From NCBI RefSeq assembly GCF_030272615.1, contig NC_081415.1, positions 102,976,796-103,040,795 on the forward strand: a stretch of 64,000 nucleotides of DNA, read 5' to 3'. This document shows positions 1 to 13,029 of this stretch, piece by piece. This DNA comes from Cryptomeria japonica (Eukaryota; Streptophyta; Pinopsida; Cupressales; Cupressaceae). The notes beneath the pieces are model-generated. The model did no database searches and was not told where the DNA came from. It saw only the letters and a list, made by a program, of their open reading frames with translations. A program made the translations under genes and the position numbers. How positions within the stretch are numbered: the stretch's first letter is position 1; every line of letters begins with the position of its first letter.

Positions 1-1206
1 AAGCTTGTGCCTACGCCAAATAATTTGTTGGCAAAGTTAACTTTCAGTTATCTTATGGTCAAGCATGATTACATACAGATTATTTTGTTTGCATTTATTT
101 CACTGAACATGACTCAGAGGTTTATATTCTTAGGAGATGCGGTGGCAGAATTGGTTGAACACTTGGTAGAATTGCTGAAAGGCGCACAGAGAAAAAGTGG
201 GAGAATTTAAATTTGCAATCTTCTGAAATCCTTGATTGATCTGATTGAGGATATGTCTATAGGTGTTGATAGAAAGTGTATAAAGAGTTCTGGAGCTCTT
301 TCTAAAAGTTTTTGATTGTGGAATTTGAAATAAGTGAAATCTTGCTGAAGGCAATCCAAGGTGAAGAAGTGTGTGAACAAGTGCTAAGTTGTGTTAGCAC
401 AACTGAGTGTGTATGTGAAGCAGATCGGCTAAGTGCAGAGTTGACTGGCAAAGAACCGGTTGAGTGTAGAGCCAAAGAACAGTCAACTGACTGAAAGAAG
501 AGCCGAAGAATAGTCAACCAGCTAAAAGCGGAGCCAAAGAATAGTGAACATGCAGAGTGTGGAGCCGAAGAACAGAAGATCGACAGAGTGTAGTGCAGAG
601 GTGCAAGTGATAGACAAAGTGAATAGCTAAAGGAACTGATGTTGTGTAGAGAATTCACAACCGGTGTGTATTGAGTGACATGCATATTGAGATCTAATCA
701 AGCTATCAAGAGAAAATTTAGCAGATCATCGAACTGTTGCTTTCTAACAACTACAACTTAAATCCCTTAATTGGGTGGACTTTAATAGGTCTCATTGTAT
801 AAATCCCTTAACTGGGTAACATCTTAACTGATGTTTTAAGTCCTCTAACTAGGATACCTTTAACAGAGTAAAGGCACTAACCGACCTTGATCAAAATCCC
901 TTAACAGGGAGACACTTAACAACATTGTTGTAATCTCCTAACAGGGATGGCTCTTAACTGCGCATACTCCGGAAGAGTAGAAATTTTGTGAGTTCCTACT
1001 CACACCATGGTTTTCTCCCTATTGGGTTTCCACGAGATAACTCCTTGGTATCACTGTCAACTTTTCATGCTTGCATACTTTACTTTAGTATTTAAGTATA
1101 TTGTTGGATTTTAGATGAATGAGGATCTAAGATAAAAGTTAAATTGTGAGAATTTGATTAAGTGTTGATTCACCCCTCCCCTCTCAGCATCGGTTGGGAC
1201 TAACAT
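1..1206 (+). mobile_element. Copia-type LTR, 3' portion (left edge outside window or undefined)
   Basis: The segment ends in a pyrimidine-rich block (TTCACCCCTCCCCTCTCAG at about 1171-1189) followed by GGGACTAACA, closely matching the end of the LTRs of the element at 14191-22209. Upstream, about six copies of a CCCTTAACNGGG-like motif lie between 760 and 945, again as in the other LTRs here. No primer-binding site follows position 1206, so this is either a solo LTR or a 3' LTR. A TG start with matching target duplication was not found. Degenerate copies of a GAGCCGAAGAACAGTCAAC-like phrase occur at 470-590. The short open frames across it look accidental. Confidence 0.65.
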
Positions 1207-1424
1207 TAGGGGTCATGTGGGGTCCTAATTGAGCCACACATGTGTTACAACACCATATGACCCCTTAAGACACCATTTGACCCCTTGAGATATCATACAT
1301 GGTCCAAAGAGGTCATTAGGTGTTATGTGGGGTCCTGAGAGAGTGTGTGTGAGAGAGAGGAATACAATATAGTACAATAAGATATTAGAAAACAATATAT
1401 ATCAATATACGTACATACACATAT
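1207..1424. repeat. Short direct repeats (GGGGTCCT / GACACCATNTGACCCC)
   Basis: The phrase ATGTGGGGTCCT occurs twice (about 1214 and 1327), and a ~20-bp unit of the form CACCATNTGACCCCTTNAGA occurs twice in tandem around 1252-1291. There is no coding potential. A GA/TG-rich simple tract follows at 1335-1360. Confidence 0.5.
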
Positions 1425-1640
1425 ACATAAAATATCAAAAGGCAATACACATACATACACACATATGTGTGTGTATGTATACATAATATATTATATATTA
1501 TTATATAATATATAATATATTATATATATTATATACACATATATATTATATATTATATATTATATATATATATATATACATTATATATACATATATATAC
1601 ACAAAATATCATATTTTACATATTATATATAGACATATAT
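1425..1640. repeat. AT-rich microsatellite (TATATAT / ATTATATAT)
   Basis: Low-complexity alternating A/T with interspersed CACATA and TTATATATTA words. It can fold on itself. No gene lies here. Confidence 0.8.
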
Positions 1641-1659
1641 GTATGCACACACCCACATT

Positions 1660-1800
1660 TTAAACATAGGCAAAAGCGCATATGCGCTATTTTAGCTTTA
1701 ACACCGTGTATGCGCCGCTTATTGTAAAGACACCCTATACGCAATTTTGTTGTAAAAATACCCCGTACTTGTTGTTTATAGTATAGGGAGCCCATACGTG
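1660..1800. repeat. 14-bp perfect palindrome plus degenerate ~28-bp repeats
   Basis: AGCGCATATGCGCT at 1675-1688 is a perfect palindrome. It is followed by roughly three diverged ~28-bp units (CACCGTGTATGCGCC..., CACCCTATACGCAAT..., TACCCCGTACTTG...), each ending in a TTGT-rich stretch. Function unknown. Confidence 0.5.
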
Positions 1801-4800
1801 CTTTTGATTGTTTAGGGTTGTGAATAGGCCTGGATGACAAAGTTGCGGGTTGGAAGTTTGATTTCCCTCCATTTCCCTCCTTTTTGATGTGTTTTTTTTA
1901 TCAACTTGGTTTCTCAACTTTGTCATCATCATGTTTACACTTCATCAAGTGGGTATTTCAAAAATTACCACCATATTTTCACCCATCTTTTGAGCTTTCT
2001 AACCATATAATTTATTAAAATTTTGAACAACAATAACATTATTATTGAATTTCTTTTACCAGTGTCTCCATAGTTCTCAGAGACATACGTGTACCATTTT
2101 TTAAATAAATTTTGATCTAATTATCCAATTTTTTTTAAAAATATATATTATTGTAGTGCACTTGATTCTTTACAATTTTTTTAAATGAAAATTGTATTTT
2201 TGATTATTTTGGTGCAAGTTATGCTTCACGCACGAATAGGTACCTGATTTTCAGGATGTGCTCTATTGAAAAAATCATTAAAAAAAATACTCTTGACACA
2301 AAATTACAAAAAATTACACAACTTCTAGTGCCCACTCTTAACTATCTTTCTGGCAAAGGATTTGTCAAAATACTAAATCTCACTATGACTTTTTTGATGC
2401 AAACGTCAGACACTATGTTATGTTTTTCAGAAAAAATCGGGGTGTTTTTTATGCACGAAGGATTTGATCCCCTTAATCTTATCCAATTTTGAAAAAAAAT
2501 CGTAGTTTGGAAACTAGATTTAGAGTACTACAATCTTTGTTCTTTGAGTATGCTCATATCTTGAGTGGATGGCTCTCAACTTTATCCTCCAACTTCATGT
2601 TTACCTGATTTCACAAAAAAAAAGTGTCCACTTATACCCCCTTTTTTGCACACCATCTTGCCGCACTTATCTGTACATGACCTCACATTACTAATAATAG
2701 TTTAGGCTTTTTTCCACATTGTATCATTTCAACCCAGTAACGGATGAAACAACTTTAGATCCATTGGCTTACTATATAAATCAGTAGGGGCTATTTATGT
2801 TCTCATATGACAAATTGAATTTAAGAACAAAAAAATATAATGGCTATGCAATATGTAGCCTGTGTCACCTCTATTAATTCAAAAACTTGTTTATACCTTA
2901 CCCCAAATATACTCACTCTCATAATGATCAAAGGCATCATTTGACATCTTAGCAATGCTCAACATCCTTCCTTCCTTTTGAAAATAATTAGCCTTTTCCA
3001 CTCTCCATCATCATAAACATACTATTTTCTACAACCATGAAAATCATACTCAATAAAAATATATAACTAGCAATAATTATAACAAATTCTCTAGTTGGTT
3101 CTTACAAGTTGCAAGTTTCACCGCAATTCTAATCATAACCTACTCTAGACACACATTAGTTAGATTCAACCATTCTTGGTTGTTGTTTTGAGATGTTACA
3201 CATCGATTGCAATAGATAATTATGCATCGGTAGATGCATTGTATTCACCAAATAATCTTCAATTCTTGTTGATACTTTGTTTCTTGGATCATTAATATTA
3301 TTGCTTCTCATGCCTTTTTCTCATACATTACACAAAATTATCTATTCTCTGATTGTTTTTGCTACAAGAAAAAAAATTTCATAACATAGAAAACTAGTTT
3401 TACCTCATTGTATAACCTACCAAATTAAGGACAACACCAACTCACATTAATTGCATTTCATGTTAAGTTTCTACATCTAGCATAGGAAAAATCCTAAAGA
3501 TGATTACAATCAAATTTTTTAATTCAGATCTATTCTATATGTGGTGAATGCGAGGACACGGTGAGGTTGAAAAGACAATAGCTAGTGGGAGAAGGAAGCC
3601 TATGGAGGAAGAGTAAATGAGCAATTGGAGTTTAATTCCAATATTTAACCTTAATCATAATTACCATCTATGGTATCCAAGTTGTCTCTTTGATACACAA
3701 ATATTTCTATTCTCAGTGTTTTAGTGAAAATATCTACATACTATTCTTAAGACTTGTAAAATTCAAAAAATGTTTCATCATTTCTGATCAACTCCTTGAT
3801 GAAATGACACCTTGTGTCAATATGTTTACTCCTCTTCTAAAAAACTATATTTTTGATAATGCTATAGTTGAGTTTTTGTCACAATAGATCTTTGATGACT
3901 CTTCTTGTTCATGCCTCAATTCTTGAAGTAACAGATTGACAATAAAAAATATATAATTATAGAGGTCAGTAAGATTGATGAAGGACTACAATAGATATGT
4001 AAATGAGAGGTAAAAGAAGGATAAAATTCTATATTTAACGTATGAGCATATGGTGAGGATTCTAGATAATGGGAGAAGGAAAATAGTGTCCTATGCATTC
4101 CAATAATTGGAAGAAGGAAAAAAATCAAAGATGACCAATGAAGGAGAAATACAAGATATTCACAACTAAAGAGTTATGCTAATGCCCCTAAGATCTCTAA
4201 TACCCATTTCCTTCACTTTTCAATTATTGTTTTTTGCAATTATTTTTGTACAAATAGAAGATAGAGATACTATGTTTTCTATGCTTTCATTGAGAATGCA
4301 TCTGATATTATTTAAGAGGAATATATACCAAATTTAACGTGAACTACAACCAAGTTTTATGGAAAATAACCATTAGAAACTTGATCAAATTAGGTCGCAA
4401 AAGAGAGGGAGAAGTATATTTCAATATAATTTAACATGACTCCTAACACTATGAAGTGCTACATGTTGAGGGATAGAATGCTAAAGGGTGCTAGGGGTGT
4501 TATGGTATATTTGATCTTGACACTTTCTAGGTAGTTTTGGCATTATTTCTTAAGCTTAAGGTTCATATGGGATCCTTTTGTGATCATTGAGGATGTAAGC
4601 AATGAAAAATTATCGTAAAGATATAAAGGGCATGAACACTAGAACAAGTCTAAAAAATAAGATGAAATTGTAAAGGAACCAATTTATTATCTCACAACAG
4701 CCATTGTACTTATGATCACTTCTTGGTACCCCATAGAGCTTTATTATAATATTAAGACAAAGTCTTTTTACCATGCTCTGCACAAAGTTAGATCTAGATT

Positions 4801-5197
4801 GTCTTTAAGTTACTTGATCTCTTGATATCTCATTTACATTTAAATGGAGTTCTTTACCATGTGATCAACTCACTCCTTTGCATTTTTCTAGGGTGTTCCC
4901 ATTGATCCATCCATAGAGTTAGATTTTCACTACATAGTTAGTGCCTTGTGTCACTTTCTATAATAAGTGGAATATCATACCTTGCTTTCTTTCTTTTACC
5001 ATTTTTTTTTTGAAATAGCTCATGTTCAACTAAGATTTAATTCATGATTATTTTAAATTATGTTATGGATGCTACTTATTGCATGTTTCTTTATAGTTTG
5101 TGGGCTTCAAAGGAATTTCAAATACAAGAAAAATATAAGTGTTCCATTATTTTAGACCAACTATATATCCTTCGAGTGTTTGAAAAAATATTTCAAA
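1801..5197. other. AT-rich stretch without recognisable gene
   Basis: Only short random open frames, homopolymer runs and AT-rich DNA. No protein domain, LTR junction, RNA gene or inverted-repeat transposon was recognised on either strand. Confidence 0.5.
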
Positions 5198-5735
5198 CGT
5201 CATCTCGCTTTCTTCTCTAAATGTCGCTTCTTATCATGACAAACTCTCTTTTCTCTATAAAAATCAATTATACAAAAATGAATCTAAATCAAAATTCTAG
5301 ACAATATCAATTTTGAATTAGAAAGGCTTATGCAATTTTCATTTACCATTCTATTCTTTATACCACTTCAATTTATTATTTATGTCTACCATGACGTATA
5401 CCATTATTCTATTGATCTCACTCTCCACTTTACTCTTTACATTATGAACCCCCTGCCCCCGATGAACTCCATTATTAACGCCACTATTTATTTGTCTCTT
5501 TTATCTTCCACATACTTCTTACTCACAACATCATCTGTCTTTCTTCTATAAATGTCACTTCTTATCATCACAAACTCTCTTTTCTCCATGAAAATCAATT
5601 ACATAAAAAATGAATTTAAATCAAAATTCTAGACAATTAGAAAGACTTATATGGCATTTATTTTAAGATTCTATTCTTTAGAACCCTAACATACACCATT
5701 ATTCTTTGGTCCCACTCTTCATTTTACTCTATTCT
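5198..5735. repeat. Diverged direct duplication, period ~330 bp
   Basis: Copy 1 (about 5198-5440) and copy 2 (about 5529-5735) share long matching phrases in the same order: TTTCTTCTNTAAATGTC, ACAAACTCTCTTTTCTC, TCAAAATTCTAGACAAT, AGATTCTATTCTTTA-like and ACACCATTATTCT. Copy 1 has small insertions relative to copy 2. Part of the same vocabulary (TTCTCTAAATGTCACTT, TCTTCCAC) recurs at 36300-36500 in front of the TNL relic, so this is probably a dispersed AT-rich repeat. Confidence 0.6.
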
Positions 5736-8639
5736 TTAGCTTTTTTAATTTCTTTCATTTGTGGGATCTACAAGATTAGAGTATACTTTTGTGCGCAATT
5801 ATGCAATTGTAGGATATATTTTTAACTTACAAAATTCTCATATGTATAAAAGAACCCCAAACATACAAAATTCGCATATCTATAAAGAACCCTAAACATA
5901 CTTTGGTATTACTAATGTTGTATTTCACATTATTCAAGTGAAGAAAATAGATTGCTTGTTGCCCCTGGTATATTAAACAGATTTCTATAATTTATACTAA
6001 ATATATTTATATTGAAAATATGTGTTGTTTGTTTTTTAGAATATATATTTTTATTATAATTAAAAAGTATTAAATATTATTTAAATGCATAGAATGATTA
6101 TATACATATGACGTAAGATTATAAATATATATTTAAAATATTCATTTTAGTAATTAATTATTAATTAAATTTTTATTTAAATGATATTATTGAAAACTAA
6201 AATAATAGTTTATTTAAAATATATCTAAATTTTAATTTTAGACGAAAATATTTTATACATCTATATGTGTATGTATTTGTGCATGTTTATGTCTATGTAC
6301 ATTTATAGATATGTAATGAGGCATATAATCACTTACCTATTTATTAATTAATATATTATAGAAATATTGAAAGAAAAATACATTTAATTAAAAGCTACTA
6401 AATAAGCCTTTTAAATTGTTTTTTTGCAAGCATCACCCAAAATAAAGATTAAGCCTTTCGCATGTACTTGTATTTTCCCAATTTTCCTTTTTGCGGATAA
6501 AGAGTTTTTTTTTTTAATAAATAATGGACTCTAGCAGAAAAAAATATTTATTAAATTTAGGAATACTCAGGGATAAATAGTTTTGAGGATATATATTTTT
6601 TTAATTACTTTATTTGTTGTTTTTATATATACTAACATACCATTTTTTTTTATCAATTTGAATATTTATCTAAATCTTGGTGGTTCCTTATGAAAGATAT
6701 CAATAAATTTCATGTTTCTCAATTCTATCAAAGGTTGGTTATAGTCCTTTATAGAATTTTTTGATATGCAAATAATATTTTTAATATACAATCTATGCAA
6801 AATTACTTTCAATCCTACTATGAATTCTTTTATTGTATTGTGTATTTACATTCAACTTTTAAATCTAGTTTTTAGTTTTGGATTTATTCATAGTTTTAAG
6901 AAATTGGTAATTCATTGGGATGCTCCCTAATAATACATCTAATTAGCACAAAATATTTATTTGTGTGCTTCCTGATTTTGATATTATATATGATTTTCAC
7001 ATCGGCATTGCTTTACAAGTAGTACACCACACTTGGACATAGTTTTAATTCTATTATTATGCTCTTGCATTACTAAAAGTGTTAGAAATTAATTTACATT
7101 GCTATAAAATGCACATGTATAGATAAAAAATAGAAAATCAAAATTTATGGGGAAAATATGTTATTCCCCATAATTGTACTATTGATGGTCTATTGATGGA
7201 TTTAGCTCCTTCTTTGAGTTGGTTGATGGTTTGAATGATACATCCATATCACTGAGTTATATGAAAGAATTGTTAGAACTTCCTAATGTAGAAGGGTTCA
7301 TCCCTCATTAAATGTTAATCAAATTCACTTGTAGGGAGGTTATATTGGCCCACATCTTTTTGAAAGATGATGGCTCCTAATTACCTATAATAGCTCATAA
7401 TGATGAATGAAAAAAAAACACAATAGATTATTATGAAAAGAAAAAAGAAAAGACAACCAAATATGATTTTGATATACATAATATGCTTCATCATTCATAT
7501 GTTACAATTTATTTCAATGTTTTATAGCTTGTGTGTGAGGCATTAATGATTTCCTTGCATGTTATGATTTTATTTAGTTTAATGTATATCTTATATAGTG
7601 ACTAATTGCTCTACAATCAATATCTTTATTTTATTATTTAAAGAAAGATGTGGCTCCCTCTAACCTTATTCATCAATTAGAATAATATCCTTAGTAATAT
7701 ATTTAGAGTAATCACATAATCTTATTTATCATAGAGAAGATTAAAAATATAATTATATGTACCTTTGTAAAGGTGGTGAAAATTAGCAAGGAAATGATTA
7801 ATATTAGGAACATTCCATTTGTTATACATCTATTATAATACTATTTGAAAATGTTATTATAATTCTTTTATCAAACAGTGACATTAAAGGGGTTAAGAGA
7901 ATGAATCACCTAATATTTATTTTAAAGGGTGATACTTTTACGAACAAGCATTTATTTCTTATTACAAATATGTTGTTGATTTTTAAATACCATAATTTAA
8001 GACAAACATATTATCATAATTATTTTATGGCATGTAAATTTAAGTAAGCATTTTATATGATAAAATTTCATTTTAATAATTTTGATAATAAAGTAATTAT
8101 ATAATTTAATTAAAATAAAGTGATTTTAATGTGGTAATGGACATATGACTAAAATTAGTAACCTAACAATTAATGGCAGATATATTTCATTTTTTCAAAC
8201 AAGTATATATTTTTTATTACATGTAAATACCATTTATATAAATTGGAAACCCATTTATAGATAGAGTTAATATTTAATAATTAATATTCACATATATATC
8301 TTAAATGCATCAATTTAAAAGATGTTGAGAAATATTAGTTTGAGATGCATATCAATATTATAAAACAAAATGTATCCTATTCTACTTCAGGTTAACAAGT
8401 TCTAGTTGGATGCACATGCTTTATAAGTTTTCTTTTTGCATCATTAATAGACATATGGTAGTATTCTTCTTTGAAAAAGAGAAAATTATAATGATTTATC
8501 AAATTGAAATAATTTTAGAATGTCTGCAATTATTGTTTATGATCTATATATGTTGTCTCCTTGAAGTGTTAAACAAATATAATAAATTTTTCTATTTCAT
8601 TTGTTTTCTCCTCTGTTCCCTTGTTCTGGGGGCAGATCT
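5736..8639. other. Very AT-rich intergenic DNA
   Basis: Extremely AT-rich (especially 5990-6380 and 7980-8300) with no ORF, RNA or transposon end that I can support. Confidence 0.5.
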
Positions 8640-10040
8640 GCTCTGCTCTGGGTTCGAGGTGTGTGAGGGATCCTCTTCTCTCTTCCGGGATCCTGTTCTT
8701 GTGTGTGTTGCTCTCTATGTTGCTAGTGTTGCCCATGGTCTTTCTGAGCACATTGGCATTTTTGGTGTGTGTTCCTTTGGCATTTGTTGGGTAGGGAGGT
8801 GGCTGTGGTGGGTCTGCCCAGTAGGTTGTGCAATATCTGCATGCGGGGGGTGTTTTCATTATATACGTTGCCTCTATTTTCGGCTCCCACTGGTGGTTTT
8901 TTACTATGTTACAGAGGGTTCGTGGCTTGTTCGGCTTGTGGATGTCACTGCCACTATTGGGGTGTGTGTTTGGGTGTCGTTGCTTGCTCGTGGTCGTTTT
9001 CTAACTCACTGGTGTTTGGCGGTTTTGCTGCTTTCCATTGCTTTAGGCTTTGTTCGACTCCAAATAGTCTGGGCATGGTTGCTTCTAGTCTGTTGGGTCC
9101 CTACCACCTATGCATGGTGCATTTTACTTCGCTGTTTTGGGGGTCCCCTACGTTCTGTTCCCATTGGTGGGTCTTACCATGTTATGGGTGGCTCGTGGCT
9201 TGATCGGCTTCTGGTTGTGACTACCGTTATTGGGGCATGTGTTTTGGTGTCGTTCCCTATTCTTGGTCGTGTTTCTACTCCTTTGGTGTTCGAAGGCTTT
9301 GCTGCATTTTTCCATTGCTTTGTGTTCTGTTTGAGCCTAGATTGTTTGGGTGCGGTTACCCCTTGTCTGCTAGGCCCCTACCACTAGTGCGTGGTATATT
9401 TTTTATCAGTTTTGGGGGTTTTGGGTGGCCTCCTTTCCATTTAGGCTCCATGTGCTAGGCTAGGGTTTCATTTGGTAGTCTATCTCGGTTGATGATTGAA
9501 GGTGTTTATTGTTCTGTTCCTTCGAGTGACCCTATGGAGGTGGGTCTTGAAGCTACAATGGTCAGAAAGGTTCCTCTTCGTGGGCGTGTATGGGGTTTTT
9601 TGTTTGTTCATCAGGATGATGTTGTTCTTCTCAATGGTCACTCTCCTTGTGCTAAAGTTGGTAGACTTAGGATAGCTGTTGTGGACTGGGTACCCTACGA
9701 GAATTTAACCAAAGAGAATTGTATTTGTTGTGTGTCTATTTTGGTGTTGGATTCCTATTGTTGTTGTAGGACGCTACCTTCCTTAAGGTTATTTGATTCA
9801 GCCCCTTGCTCCCCCTATCATTTCTTATGTCTTGTTGTATTGCTGCCTACATGTCCTCTCTTTCTATGTAGGTGGTGTGATCAGATTATATATGGTTTAT
9901 GGTTTATTGTTTGGGGCCTTTCCCCTTGTTTTTCATTTTTGGGACTTTGTTTCCTAATGTTTATGTTGATAGAATTGGCCTATTAAGGTGTCCCTTGTTG
10001 GTTTATTTAATTGCCTTATTGGCAAAAGGAATCCTTTCAA
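8640..10040 (+). mobile_element. G/T-rich block, possible decayed LINE-like sequence
   Basis: The + strand is markedly rich in G and T against an AT-rich background. A long open frame runs 8410-9387, but its product is dominated by W, C, V, L and G with no domain, as expected from composition. A second open frame (9489-9986) is also unrecognised. The block closes near 9980-10035 with a TTTAATTGCCTTATTGGCAAAAGG-like ending (shown here only as motif words TTAATTGCC and ATTGGCAAA) that resembles 3' ends of plant LINEs. No reverse transcriptase is visible, so the LINE assignment is a guess. The block at 60130-61720 has similar composition. Confidence 0.3.
8870..9425. repeat. ~277-bp tandem duplication, two diverged units
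   Basis: Unit 1 (about 8870-9147) and unit 2 (about 9148-9425) align along their length. Shared anchors include CCCANTGGTGG, CGTGGCTTGNTCGGCTT, TTGCTGC, TCCATTGCTTTNNG and CCCCTACCACNTA, each unit ending in GTTTTGGGGGT. Many substitutions separate them, so the duplication is old. Confidence 0.75.
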
Positions 10041-12031
10041 AATTTGTTGGTTGTTGCTTGTTCCCTTGGTTGATTTGATCCCAACTTAAGCGAGGTCATT
10101 AAGGGGATGGTTTGGGGTGCGATCCAAAACCCTTTTGTTATGATTAGGTAGGCTTGTGTGTTCAGGACTTTGGTTCTTGTTAGTTATGGCTTCGGTCAAA
10201 CACCTCTTTTCAAAAAAGGGTTTGCCTTTTTTGGTGTTTCCTAGGTCATCTCACTACTTGTGAGCTCTTCTCTTTGTGTGCCTCTATGGTGGCTTGTTCT
10301 GGTATAGACCCATCCTGATTTTCTTTTCGTTATGGTATGGGCCTATCCCTTTTTTATTAATCAAAACTTCTACATTGTTTTGGAATTCAATTTCTTATCT
10401 TTCGTATTCTTCTATGCCCTATAAGAACTTTACTAAATCCTTGCCATTATTAAACATTTCCCCATCACAAATATTATTTGCACAGAAGGTGTTACCTTTA
10501 TATCTAAATTTGATATGTCTTTTATGGTAACATCATCAGGTCTGATAGCAACATTAGCAAAAAAAATTACCATCAAATTTCTTGACCCCTCAATTCAAAT
10601 TATTAAAAATGCATTAAACAATGCAATCATATCACATATTTTATTGTTTCAATCTCTGGTTTCAGATGCATATTTTCTTTGTGAAACACTAAAGGATTCA
10701 ACTAAAACTCTCAAAAAGAGTGCAAATAATTTTTTTTAAACATTAATGAACTTAAAGATGCATTAAGTTAAACATTGCAATAACATTTGCACAAGCGGAA
10801 GACTTAACTTAAACTCCTAAAGGGGTTTCCAATGAAGATTACTTAATTAATCCAATGAACATCAAGGTTTATTAATTCAATTAACAATGAGATTGATTAA
10901 ACCTACTCTCGATAGAGTGATTACCACATGAACATTGAAATTGAAATCCATAAGAGATTTACCTAGCACAATTGAATATATACATCTGACATTAGCTACA
11001 TTACATCACTAAGTTGCATCCATCATAATTCATATTATTGCATTTAATTAATAACCCCATACATGCAATTAAGATTAATATCACCTAAATTACATTATAC
11101 ATTTTAACCATAATGTCATTCATACATCCAAACTAAAAAGGAAGCAAATGAACACATACACCATACTGTTAGTGAACAGATTTGGTCTTTCTTTAAATTG
11201 AATTGATTCTAAGCTTTGTTACCCCTTTGAAAGACAAAAGTTCAACTAAACAATTGGGTAAGTGTGACATACATCACTTCCCTCTGAATTTTAGATAGGT
11301 ACAACTCCCTCCATTAGTTATTCAGGGAATAATCTAACTAAATAAACTTATATGCTTTTAACCTGAAAGCACGTAAGGCCACCTACTTCATTCTTTGATG
11401 AGAGGCCAGCTAATATGTAAAATATTTCAGAATTATTTTCTACAAAATGCTTCACCGCGAATATCAGAAGAAATCAAAGAAAAGTTTAATAACACCGATT
11501 TCAGTACTTCTTAAAAATAAACAAGAGAAGCAAAGTCTCTTTTCAACTAAATATCTTTCCAAACAACATAGAAAGAAGCGCCAGATTGATAACAACATCC
11601 ACCATCAGAAAGGTAATCACAGACATTTTGATTAGATTAATATTTGCAAAGAAATACCACTCCACAGATTCAAATTCAAAGATTTTCCACCTCAAAATGC
11701 ATATGATCTTTATATATGTATTTCATGCAACAAAGACATAACAATACATGCATAAGTTCTTTCCAAGTTCAAATTCTAAAAAACTTGATCACTTCCTTCA
11801 GACAAAACTAAAACTTCTAACAAATCTCAGTATATCATTCTCACCCCTTCCCTATCTATCTTAATCTAATTTATAGTAGTCTTTAAAGAACAGAGGAGGT
11901 CTCCCTCAAAACTCGACCTCCTCTAAAACAATTATAAAAACCAATAGAGTATTTAAGGGATAGATGTCCCGAAGTCATTGCAAGGTTATAAAAAGCATAT
12001 AAAATAAAATAAACAAAGCACTAGCATCATG
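10041..12031. other. Intergenic DNA without recognised gene
   Basis: After the G/T-rich block the composition returns to AT-rich. Short open frames at 10276-10530, 10515-10739 and 11447-11635 have no recognisable domain. 11800-12031 is the immediate 3' flank of the minus-strand pseudogene ending at 12032. Confidence 0.45.
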
Positions 12032-13029
12032 TTATGCCTCTTCTCCATCATCATCCTCTCCTCCACTTTTCTGGGCATCGTGGGCAGTTGCAAGCTCCTG
12101 AATTATAGACTAACTCGGATTTTTTATGGCATTGATCTTTGCTTTTGTGGTTTCCTTGTCCCACCTATGTTTCACCATTTTCTCAGCATGCTTAGGTAAC
12201 TGATCATTACTAATGAATGTCATGGACTCAATTTGGGCGATTTGTGTTATATCTTTGGGAGTAAAGTTGCCTTTGGCCTTAACTTTCTCCATGTGTAGCC
12301 TAAATGCCCTTACCGCATCCTGTGTGTTCAGCCCACAAAGTCCCAGTTGCCAATCATGGTTTGGGTTAACCACTTTATTGTCATTGACCAAGCTACACTG
12401 AAGTTCCTGAAGCTTGTAAATAGAGGCCTTGGCATCAGAAATCACATACTTGAATGTAATTACCCACCATGCTATAGTTTTCTTCAATATGAAGAGTTGG
12501 CACTCATCAGCTACCAATTTAATTGAATTTTATGCTAAAAACTTTGTGGCTCTGTATTCTTCTATCTTGGTGAGCATGGGTAATACATTTTCCCATTTAT
12601 GATCTTCCTTTTCCCATGGCACAATCTGATTCTGAATCTCCGCAGTGAGGTTTTGCATTTCATCGCACAGCTTCCTGGAGTTTGTAATATATTTTTTGCC
12701 ATCTCTAATCACTCCTTCAATTAATTTCTCTATGGCTCCTGCGATGCTCTTGGCTTGCTGAAATTGATTCATCAGTTTCTTGTTCTCTGGTGAAGTAGGG
12801 TCAAAAATTTCTAAAGCATGTGATATGGGAAGTGCTCCAAAACAGCCTATGCTATCAATGAATTGAGCTAGAATCTTGATATGTCATTTTGGTTCTCTTT
12901 TCTCTTGTCCATCTTTTTCTGACTTGGTGAGCATCTTCTTGGCTGACACTTTGAAAAGGTGGTTATCAAAGTCCCTACTCATGTTCCTGAGATCCAGTTT
13001 GGTGACCTCAAAATCCTCTGCATTTACTT
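12032..13029 (-). pseudogene. 3' (C-terminal) part of a large unknown minus-strand reading frame
   Basis: This is the downstream piece of the reading frame whose upstream piece lies at 27124-29255. The two are separated by insertion of element B, and the TACTT duplication at 13025-13029 and 27124-27128 marks the break. Across the junction the residues ENKEV read on into NAEDFEV without loss. The product is helical and charged. In-frame stops occur near 12887 (TGA), 12529 (TAA) and 12110 (TAG). The frame then runs to a very acidic tail (GGEDDDGEEA) and TAA at 12032-12034, which I take as the original terminus. I recognise no catalytic domain. It could be a host protein or the second reading frame of a non-autonomous retroelement. 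Confidence 0.65.
13025..13029. repeat. Target-site duplication of element B, left copy (TACTT)
   Basis: TACTT directly precedes the LTR at 13030 and is repeated directly after the other LTR at 27124-27128. The interrupted reading frame is restored if one copy and the element are removed. Confidence 0.9.

Noticed and set aside
1425-1640. Possible origin or matrix-attachment region
   Set aside because: AT richness alone is not evidence. It is a simple-sequence tract.
8410-9387. 325-codon open frame rich in W, C, V and L
   Set aside because: Composition follows the G/T-rich DNA, it crosses a 277-bp tandem duplication and has no domain.
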